Assembly: GCF_963517015.1 (NCBI RefSeq)
Contig: NZ_CAUQDV010000002.1
Location: 1-64,000, forward strand
DNA from: an uncultured Devosia sp.
GTDB taxonomy: Bacteria; Pseudomonadota; Alphaproteobacteria; Rhizobiales; Devosiaceae
DNA: 64,000 nt
Direction of reading: 5' to 3'
The notes beneath the pieces are model-generated. The model made no database searches and had not been told where the DNA came from. It saw only the letters and a program-made list of their open reading frames with translations. Below, piece by piece: positions 17,200 through 24,300 of the stretch. Numbering within the stretch: position 1 is the first letter of the stretch; each line of letters begins with the position of its first letter. The position numbers were made by a program, and so were the translations under genes.

Positions 17200-17292
17200 T
17201 AGATGGCAGGCGTTGCGAATGCAAGAGCCGTGCTGTCGCAGCAAAATCCAGTTTGCCGCGTTTCAAACCCGAAAGCTTAAGAGGAGAGCCAA

Positions 17293-17895
17293 ATGGCCTT
17301 TGAACTTCCCGCCCTGCCCTATGCCCATTCCGCCCTTGCCGAAAACGGCATGAGCCAGGAAACGCTGGAGCTGCATCACGACAAGCACCACCAAGCCTAT
17401 GTGACGGCGCTGAACGGCTTCGTCGAAAAGAATGCCGACCTGCAGGGCAAGTCGCTGGAAGAGATCATCGCCTTTGCCAATGGCAAGGCCGACCTCGCGC
17501 CGGTGTTCAACAATGCCGGCCAGCACTGGAACCACATCCACTTCTGGAATGCCCTGTCGCCCAAGGGCGGCGCGCTGCCGGGCAAGCTAGAAGCCAAGAT
17601 CGTCAGCGACCTGGGTTCGGTCGAGGCGTTCAAGGAGCAGTTCAAGACTGCCGCCACGACGCAGTTCGGTTCGGGCTGGGCCTGGCTGGTGCTGGGCGAG
17701 GATGGCAAGCTCAAGGTCACCAAGACGCCGAACGGTTCCAACCCACTGGCGACCGGCGAAGGCAAGCCGCTGCTGGGGCTCGACGTCTGGGAGCACTCCT
17801 ACTATGTCGATTTCCGCAATCGTCGCCCGGACTATGTGACCAACTTCCTCGACAAGCTGGCGAACTATGAATTCGCCGAAGCGAACCTTCTCTAG
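17293..17895 (+). CDS. sodB: Superoxide dismutase, Fe/Mn family
   Basis: A 200-residue cytoplasmic enzyme that converts superoxide to peroxide and oxygen. Family features are all present: FELPALPYAHSAL at the N-terminus, metal ligand His in LELHHDKHHQAYV, a second His in AGQHWNHIHFW, and the C-terminal DVWEHSYYVDFRNRRPDYV with Asp and His ligands. AGQHWNHIHFW and the overall pattern favour the Fe type (SodB). A purine-rich AAGAGGAGAG lies upstream of the ATG. It is divergent from a Cys-cluster regulator. Confidence 0.96.
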   Translation: MAFELPALPYAHSALAENGMSQETLELHHDKHHQAYVTALNGFVEKNADLQGKSLEEIIAFANGKADLAPVFNNAGQHWNHIHFWNALSPKGGALPGKLEAKIVSDLGSVEAFKEQFKTAATTQFGSGWAWLVLGEDGKLKVTKTPNGSNPLATGEGKPLLGLDVWEHSYYVDFRNRRPDYVTNFLDKLANYEFAEANLL

Positions 17896-17928
17896 CGGAT
17901 TTCCGATCGCTCCTCGTGGCGGTCGGTA

Positions 17929-18047
17929 ACCAAGGTTGCATTCCGGTCTTGAGCCGGGATGCTTCCTGCTTTTCATTGAAACACCTTGCGGCTTAGGCAC
18001 CATCCCGGGATGGATCCCGGCTCAAGGCCGGGATGACATCGTGGGTG
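17929..18047 (+). repeat. Nested palindromic repeat, family 1, copy f (diverged left arm)
   Basis: The left arm is decayed (TTCCGGTCTTGAGCCGGG). One inner CACCTTGCGGC and a clean right arm (GGGATGGATCCCGG to GATGACATCGTGGG) remain. It separates sodB from the flavin reductase gene. Confidence 0.85.
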
Positions 18048-18120
18048 GGGCTTGCTCCGGTTTCACGACATGGTTCCGAAGACGATGCGATGGGCGGCCT
18101 GTTCATTGCCGGAGACAGAA

Positions 18121-18669
18121 TTGAACCTGATGGCTGATTTCGAGCTGCCCGACACGATGCATTTGCGCCCTTCGCGGCGGCCGGTGATCGGCAATGCCGA
18201 ATTCCGTTCGGCCATGGCTGCCACCGCCTCCACGGTGAGCGTGGTCACGGCTCGCCGGGGCGACGAGCGGATCGGGCGGACGGTGACGGCCGTGCTGTCG
18301 ATGTCGGCCAATCCGCCGGCGGTGCTGGTGTCGATCGATATCGTCAGCCGGATGGCCGATTTCATTGCCAAGACAGGCGGTTTTTCGCTGGCCATGCTGG
18401 CCGAAGACCAATCCCTGATCGCCGACGCCTTTGCCGGCAAGGTGGAAGCCAGCGGGCGCTTCGCGCTTGGCGAGTGGCAGGCGTGGCCATCGGGGCATCC
18501 GATGCTGATGGGGGCCGTCACTGCGCTGGACTGCGAAGTGATCGGGTCGATCGAAACGGGCACCCATGTGCTTTTCGCCGGCGCCATTGTGGAAGCGGAA
18601 ACCACCACGGGCAAGAAGCCGCTGATCTGGCAGCGGCATGCCTATCATGGGCTGGGCGGGCTCGACTGA
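18121..18669 (+). CDS. Flavin reductase-like (FMN-binding) domain protein
   Basis: About 182 residues from TTG 18121, chosen because GGAG stands 6 nt upstream; ATG 18130 is the alternative. The fold is the flavin reductase domain: FRSAMAATASTVSVVTARRG, GRTVTAVLSMSANPPAVLVSI (flavin-binding core) and the C-terminal WQRHAYHGLGG. Members reduce FMN or FAD with NAD(P)H, usually to supply a partner monooxygenase. No monooxygenase gene is adjacent, so the partner is elsewhere or it acts alone. Confidence 0.85.
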   Translation: MNLMADFELPDTMHLRPSRRPVIGNAEFRSAMAATASTVSVVTARRGDERIGRTVTAVLSMSANPPAVLVSIDIVSRMADFIAKTGGFSLAMLAEDQSLIADAFAGKVEASGRFALGEWQAWPSGHPMLMGAVTALDCEVIGSIETGTHVLFAGAIVEAETTTGKKPLIWQRHAYHGLGGLD

Positions 18670-18762
18670 CGCGCCCGAAGGTGGCAAGCTAGGGCATTCA
18701 CTTCGCCGCGAGGGCAACTCTCCCCTGCCCTCGGCATTCTCCCAGTATTGAGGGAGGCGTAT

Positions 18763-19053
18763 ATGCCCCAGTTCTTCTTTCATTACCGCACCGATGACGA
18801 ATTGATCCGCGACGTGGATGGCAGCGAGCTGCCGGACCTCGACGCGGCAGAGCACAAGGCTGCAGCCCTGGCCAAGGCGATCGTCGAACATGCGGCGAGT
18901 ACCGGTGGCGACACCCGCCTGCCCCGCTCGATCGAGATCACCGACGCCAGCGGCGAGGAATTGCTCTACATCGTGTTCTGGGCGGGGCCAAAGATTGGCA
19001 CCGAGAGCGACGATGACGAGGCGCTGATCGAGCAAGTGCCCACCGTCCATTGA
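18763..19053 (+). CDS. DUF6894 family small protein
   Basis: A 96-residue acidic protein beginning MPQFFFHYRTDDELIRD, with DGSELPDLDAAEHKAAALAKAI and a closing LLYIVFWAGPKIG. This is the DUF6894 pattern, common in Hyphomicrobiales and of unknown function. GGGAGG lies 5 nt before the ATG at 18763. It precedes the toxin-antitoxin pair but is separated from it by a promoter with strong dyads, so it is probably its own transcript. Confidence 0.75.
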   Translation: MPQFFFHYRTDDELIRDVDGSELPDLDAAEHKAAALAKAIVEHAASTGGDTRLPRSIEITDASGEELLYIVFWAGPKIGTESDDDEALIEQVPTVH

Positions 19054-19057
19054 AATT

Positions 19058-19092
19058 ATCAGTTTGAACTGATATAGGCTAAAAGCTATAAT
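19058..19092 (+). promoter_or_regulatory. Promoter and overlapping operators of the toxin-antitoxin operon
   Basis: TTGAAC (19064-19069) and TATAAT (19087-19092) with a 17-nt spacer form a near-consensus promoter. ATCAGTT/AACTGAT (19058-19073, two-base spacer) is a perfect palindrome over the -35. A second imperfect dyad, TATAG..CTATA (19073-19090), covers the spacer and -10. This arrangement suits autorepression by the antitoxin or the toxin-antitoxin complex. Confidence 0.75.
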
Positions 19093-19117
19093 TCTCGCGC
19101 TTGGGGGAGCGCGGGAC

Positions 19118-19471
19118 ATGGCTGGTGCTTGGGTTGTTTTAGACCATCCGGAGTTTGCGAGGGAGCGTGAGACACTATCCCTTGCGGTCAAGGAAAAGCT
19201 CACGGAAGTCATCAATGCGCTGATGGAGGCTGGCCCGGAGCTTGGCCGGCCACTGGTCGACACATTGAAAGGCTCTATGCACAAGAACATGAAGGAGATC
19301 AGATTCAACGCCGATGGCGTATGGCGGTTCGCCTTCGCGTTTGATCCTGAGCGACAGGCGGTAATCCTTGTCGGTGGAGACAAGGAAGGACAACAACAGT
19401 CCAGATTTTATAAGGCGCTCATTCAGGTGGCCGACCAACGGTTCGATGAATGGCTTGAGAGTGAGAACTGA
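19118..19471 (+). CDS. Type II toxin, HigB/RelE-like (DUF891, phage Gp49-like)
   Basis: A 117-residue protein with the Gp49/HigB-like core: SMHKNMKEIRFNADGVWRF, then AFDPERQAVILVGGDKEG, and the C-terminal FYKALIQVADQRFDEWL helix. Toxins of this family are ribosome-dependent or free mRNA interferases that halt translation. The order is toxin first, antitoxin second, as in HigBA-type loci. The gene is separated from the antitoxin ATG by a single base. The strong promoter upstream has two dyads. Some members have host regulatory roles, so full toxicity is not shown. Confidence 0.85.
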   Translation: MAGAWVVLDHPEFARERETLSLAVKEKLTEVINALMEAGPELGRPLVDTLKGSMHKNMKEIRFNADGVWRFAFAFDPERQAVILVGGDKEGQQQSRFYKALIQVADQRFDEWLESEN

Positions 19472-19472
19472 T

Positions 19473-19865
19473 ATGGCGAAGTACAAGAAGTCCGATTTTC
19501 GACCTAGTTCGGAATGGATCGCCACACTGCCTGAGGATGTGCAACAGCGCGCTCAGGAAGGCGCTGCGCGGATCCTTGAAGAGATGCATTTGTCTAATGT
19601 CCGCAAAGCACTCACGGTGACCCAATCTGACCTAGCGGAGAAAACCGGGATCAAGCAGGGTGAAATTTCGCGGATAGAAAATGCCGTTACCAGTGTGCAA
19701 ATCAAAACGCTGCAGCGCTACGTGGCCGGACTTGGTGGCGAACTGCGGATCGTAGCGGATTTCCCCAACGGTTCGCGGGCAGAAATTCCCCTGCGGAACG
19801 GAAAGCCGGTTAAATCCCGCGCCTTTATGGTCGGGCCTCCGGAAGACACGAAAAAGTCAGCCTGA
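19473..19865 (+). CDS. XRE-type antitoxin
   Basis: A 130-residue protein starting one base after the toxin stop. The N-terminal ~45 residues contain the toxin-contacting helices (PSSEWIATLPEDVQQRAQEG). The helix-turn-helix follows (TVTQSDLAEKTGIKQGEISRI, about 47-90), then LRIVADFPNGSRAEI. It neutralises the toxin and likely represses the operon through the dyads at 19058-19090. It is followed within 10 bp by a two-way terminator. Confidence 0.87.
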   Translation: MAKYKKSDFRPSSEWIATLPEDVQQRAQEGAARILEEMHLSNVRKALTVTQSDLAEKTGIKQGEISRIENAVTSVQIKTLQRYVAGLGGELRIVADFPNGSRAEIPLRNGKPVKSRAFMVGPPEDTKKSA

Positions 19866-19871
19866 CAAACA

Positions 19872-19899
19872 AAAACGCCGGCCCTCGGGCCGGCGTTTT
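19872..19899. terminator. Bidirectional terminator between antitoxin and sbp
   Basis: AAAA then a 10-bp stem ACGCCGGCCC/GGGCCGGCGT with a two-base centre, and TTTT on the other side, so it reads as a U-tailed hairpin from both strands. It serves the antitoxin (+) and the sulfate-binding gene (-). Confidence 0.92.
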
Positions 19900-19919
19900 G
19901 CGTCCGGGAGGACGTTGAT

Positions 19920-20000
19920 CGCCATTCGGGCGCAGCCCTCATGGCCTTCTCACCTCAAATCGCGCCACTGGCGCGATTTGCCCTGCGGGACGGCTCGAAG
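19920..20000. repeat. 81-bp two-hairpin repeat, copy A
   Basis: Hairpin 1 (19921-19945) pairs GCCAT with ATGGC and, inside a TC/TC internal loop, GGGC with GCCC around GCA. Hairpin 2 (19956-19980) pairs CAAATCGCGCC with GGCGCGATTTG around ACT. CCCTGCGGG follows. Copy B at 27271-27351 is identical at 72 of 81 positions. The element touches the sbp stop codon directly. Confidence 0.85.
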
Positions 20001-21035
20001 TTATTGTGCCGGGGTGCCGGAGTAGATCTGGTCGAAGATGCCGCCGTCGCCGAAGAAGTGGGGCTGGGCTTCGCGCCAGCCGCCGAAATCCTCGATAGTG
20101 ACGAGGTTGACCTCGCCGAAGCGGGCGACGTCTTCGGGGGCTGCGGCTTCGGGCTTGAAGGGGCGATAGTAGTTGGCAGCAGCGATGGCCTGGCCTTCGT
20201 CGGAATAGAGATAGTCGAGATAGGCCTGAGCCAGGTCGGTGTTGCCCTTCTTTTCGGCATTGCCGACAACCAGCGCCACCGGGGGTTCGGCCAGGATCGA
20301 GACGGAGGGCGTCACGATATCGAAGGCCTCGGGGCCGAGTTCCTCAAGGGCGAGATAGGCTTCGTTTTCCCAGGCGAGGAGCACATCGCCGATGCCGCGC
20401 TGGACGAAGGTGGTGGTGGAGCCACGGGCGCCGGTATCGAGCACGGGGACGTGCTTGTAGAGCTCGGTGACATAGGCTTGAGCCGTTTCGTCGGAGCCGC
20501 CGGGCTGCGCCTTGGCCCAGGCCCAGGCCGCCAGCAGGTTCCAGCGCGCGCCGCCGGAGGTTTTAGGATTGGGCGTGATGACTTCGACGCCGTCCTTGGT
20601 CAGATCGCCCCAGTCGGCAATGCCTTCAGGGTTGCCCTTGCGGACCAGGAAGACGATGGTCGAGGTATAGGGGGCATTGTTGTTTTCCAGCGTGCCGCGC
20701 CAATCGGCGGGGATCAGGTTGGGATCGGCGTCGGAAATGGCGTTGATGTCGGATTCCAGAGCCAGGGTCACGACATCGGCTTCAAGACCATCGATGACGG
20801 TGCGGGCCTGGGCGCCGGAGCCGCCGTGGGTCACCTGGATGGCGACGTTCTCGCCGGTGGTTTCCTGCCAATGCTTCACGAAGGCATCGTCAAACTTCAC
20901 ATAGAGTTCACGGGTAGGATCGTAGCTGACATTGATCAGGGTACGATCCTGCGCATGCGCCGTGGTTACGGCAAAACCCAGCATCAGGGATGCGGCCAGA
21001 CCGGCATAGGCGATAAGTTTGGAGGCGTTCTTCAT
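20001..21035 (-). CDS. sbp: Sulfate-binding periplasmic protein
   Basis: A 344-residue secreted protein: signal peptide MKNASKLIAYAGLAASLMLG with cleavage after AHA, then LINVSYDPTRELYVKFDDAF and the signature TFVQRGIGDVLLAWENEA. The anion pocket motif VTHGGSGAQARTVIDGL and PNPKTSGGARWNLLAAW are conserved in Sbp/CysP proteins. It captures sulfate and delivers it to CysTWA, whose genes lie on the same strand but about 4.4 kb downstream, with unrelated genes between. It therefore needs its own promoter in 21036-21339. CysP (thiosulfate) and Sbp (sulfate) cannot be separated by eye with certainty. Confidence 0.93.
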   Translation of the reverse strand: MKNASKLIAYAGLAASLMLGFAVTTAHAQDRTLINVSYDPTRELYVKFDDAFVKHWQETTGENVAIQVTHGGSGAQARTVIDGLEADVVTLALESDINAISDADPNLIPADWRGTLENNNAPYTSTIVFLVRKGNPEGIADWGDLTKDGVEVITPNPKTSGGARWNLLAAWAWAKAQPGGSDETAQAYVTELYKHVPVLDTGARGSTTTFVQRGIGDVLLAWENEAYLALEELGPEAFDIVTPSVSILAEPPVALVVGNAEKKGNTDLAQAYLDYLYSDEGQAIAAANYYRPFKPEAAAPEDVARFGEVNLVTIEDFGGWREAQPHFFGDGGIFDQIYSGTPAQ

Positions 21036-21339
21036 CTCTGTCTCCCGATGAGATCGATGACGAAAAGACTACCAGATCACTCGTCTATCGCAAGGCGAGG
21101 GCCTCGCGCTGGAGCAACGCGCGAGAAAACAGTTTGCTGCATTGCGGGCGATCGCGAGAAAAACATGGCAAGTGCCCCGGTTTGTCGCGCGCTCGCGCAA
21201 AATCATTCTGAATGGCTGGTGGGCGCGCAATCGTGGCGCTTTGTCACTCTGCCATCGTGACGCCGCTCTAATGTCGGAGGACGGCAGACAGGGGCAGCTC
21301 ACATGCCTAGACTGATGCGGCGAATTGGGGAGTCGATGA
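21036..21339. other. Divergent region between sbp and NAD-glutamate dehydrogenase
   Basis: There is no gene in these 304 bp. A direct repeat CGCGAGAAAA occurs at 21120 and 21153 (33 bp apart), and GCGAG/CTCGC form a short dyad at 21095-21107. These could bind regulators of either gene. I see no consensus promoter. Only the ribosome site GGGGAG 7 nt before the dehydrogenase ATG is clear. Confidence 0.4.
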
Positions 21340-24300
21340 ATGGACCGTGGGCAATCGATGCGTCCGGCACTGCTGGACCGTGCTGAGGCGCTGATGGGCG
21401 AGGACGAGGGTTTTGCGCGGTTTTTTCGGGCGGCCATTCTCGCCACCGACAGCGAGGACCTGGCGCGGCAGGTGCCGGAGCGGTTCGAAGCCGATCTGCG
21501 CCGGGCCTATCAGCTGCTGGTCTCGTTCAATGGCGACGGCAGCACGCTGACGGCCATGTTGTCGGAAGCGTCGGGAGACGCGCTGGTGGTGGATGTGGTG
21601 TCGCCGGACATGCCGTTCATCGTCGACAGTGCGCTGGCCGCAGTGCGGGCGGCGGGCGGCAATGTAAGGCTGTTCACGCATCCGGTGGTCAAGGTCGACC
21701 AGGGCCAGGTGAGTGCGCATGGCGGGCGGGCGCTGAGCCTATTACATATCCAGAGCGACCCGGTGGACGATGTTTCGGCGCTGACCGGCGAAATCGAAGC
21801 GACGATGGGCGAGGTGACGCGGGCGGTCAGCGACTGGCAGCCGATGCTGGAGCGGCTGCGGCTGGCCATTGCCACGCTGGAGCGGAGCCCTGCCCCCAAC
21901 AAGGACGAGAAACTGCGCTTTCTCGACTGGCTGACAGAGCATAATTTCACCTTCCTCGGGATGCGCGAATACCGGCTGGAGGCCGATGGGCTGGTGCCGG
22001 TCGAGGGGAGCGGGCTGGGCATTCTGCGGGATGGCGATTTCAAGGTGCTGCGCAGTGGCGCAACATTCGTGGAATCGACACCGCAGCATGCGGCTTTCAT
22101 GGCCGAGAGCGACCCGCTGCTGGTGACCAAGGCCAATGTGCGGGCGCGGGTGCATCGGCGCGTGCATATGGATTATGTGGGCATCAAGCTGTTTGGCAGC
22201 GACGGCAAGCCATCGGGCGAGTTGCGCATTGTGGGCCTGTTCACGGCGCAAGCGCTGGCGACGCCGCATACGGATGTGCCCATCATCCGGCGCAAGATTG
22301 CCGAGGTGATGCGCAAGTCGGGCGTCGATCCGCTGGGCCATGACGGGCGGACGCTGCTGAGCGCGCTGGACAGCTATCCGCGCGACGAGCTGTTCCAGAT
22401 CGAGGGCGAGCAGCTCTATGAGTTTGCCACCGCCATTGCGGGGCTGTTCGATCGGCCGCGGGTGCGGGTGTTGCCGCGCATCGACCGGTTCGACAATTTC
22501 GTCTCGGTATTGGTCTATGTGCCGCGCGATCGCTATGACAGCGAGGCGCGGGCACGGATCGCGCGCTATCTGGCACAGGTCTATGACGGGCGCGTCTCAG
22601 CCTATTATCCGCATTTCCCGGAGGGGGAACTGGTGCGGCTGCATGTGATCATCGGCCGGGTGGCCGGCGACACGCCGCGACCCAGCCGGGCGGAGCTGGA
22701 GCGACATGTCGATGCGCTGACCTCCAATTTTGGCGATGTGCTTGCGGCGACAGCCTTGGATCCGGCGACGATCAGCGATTATCGCGGAGCGTTTTCGCAG
22801 GCCTATCAGTCGCGAAATACGGCGGCAGATGCGCTGGCCGACATCGAGGTGCTGCGGAGCCTGGGCGATGGCGCGGGCGTGGCGATCAAGCTGCGGACGC
22901 GCGAGGGCGCCGATGGGGCGCTGGGGCTCAAATTCTACCACCGCGAGAGCGCCATTCCGCTCAGCGATCGCGTACCGATGCTGGAGGCCTTCGGCTTCCG
23001 GGTGATCGACGAACGCACCTATACGGTTGTGCCGCGCGACGGGGTGGAACGGTATCTGCACGACATGGTGCTGGCGCCGGCGGATGGCGCAACGTTCGAT
23101 CTAGCAGCGCGGGGCGAGGCCATCGAGGAAGGCTTGCTGGCCGTGTGGGACGGGCTGGCGGAAAGCGATGCGCTCAATGCGCTGGTGAGCCGAACGGCAC
23201 TGGGCTGGACCGATGCGGCGCTGCTGCGGGCGCTGTCGCGCTATCTGCGGCAGATCGGGACAAGCTATTCGCAGCGTTATATCGCCAATGTGCTGGTGAA
23301 ACAGGCGGAAGCGGCATCGGCGCTGGTGGCGCTGTTCAATGCGCTGCACGATCCGGCCCAGGACGACCGGGATGTGGCGGCAGAAGTGGCGCGGGAGCGG
23401 ATCGTGGCGGCGCTCGATGCGATGGCTTCGCTGGACGAGGACACGATCGTGCGGCGGTTCGTCAACCTCGTGGAGTCCTCGGTGCGGACCAATGCGTTCC
23501 AGCGCGATGACGAAGGCAAGCGCATGCCGGCGCTGGCGATCAAGTTCAACTCGGCGCTGGTCGAGGGCATGGTCGCGCCGCGGCCCTATCGCGAGATTTC
23601 GGTTTATTCGCCGCGCGTCGAGGGCGTGCATCTGCGGTTTGGGGCGATTGCCCGTGGCGGGTTGCGCTGGTCGGACCGGCCAGAGGATTTCCGGACGGAA
23701 GTGCTGGGGCTGGTGAAAGCGCAGCAGGTCAAGAATGCGGTGATCGTGCCGGTGGGGGCCAAGGGCGGGTTCGTGCCGAAACATCTGGTGGCGGGCATGC
23801 CGCGCGAGGCATTCGCGGCCGAAGGCGTCGCCGCCTACAAGATCTTCATCGGCGCGCTGCTGGACGTGACGGACAATCTGGTGAATGGCCAGGTGGTACC
23901 GCCCAAGGATGTGGTGCGGCGCGACGGGGATGATCCCTATCTGGTGGTGGCGGCAGACAAGGGCACGGCCAGCTTTTCGGATACGGCGAACGGGATTGCG
24001 ATTTCGCGCGGCTTCTGGCTGGGCGATGCCTTCGCCTCGGGCGGATCAGCCGGCTATGACCACAAGAAGATGGGCATCACGGCGCGCGGCGGCTGGGAAG
24101 CGGTAAAGCGGCATTTCCGCGAGATGGACCGCGATATCCAGAAGGAGCCTTTCACGGTTGTTGGCGTCGGCGACATGAGCGGCGACGTGTTCGGCAATGG
24201 CATGTTGCTGTCGCCGGCAATCCGGCTGGTGGCGGCGTTTGACCACCGCGACATCTTCATCGATCCGGCGCCCGACGCGGCGGCCAGCCTTGCAGAGCGG

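Noticed and set aside
17162..17266. Longer start of the Cys-cluster regulator at 17266
   Set aside because: The extra residues run through the likely sodB control region and the dyad at 17176-17199. The ATG at 17161 has a better ribosome site.
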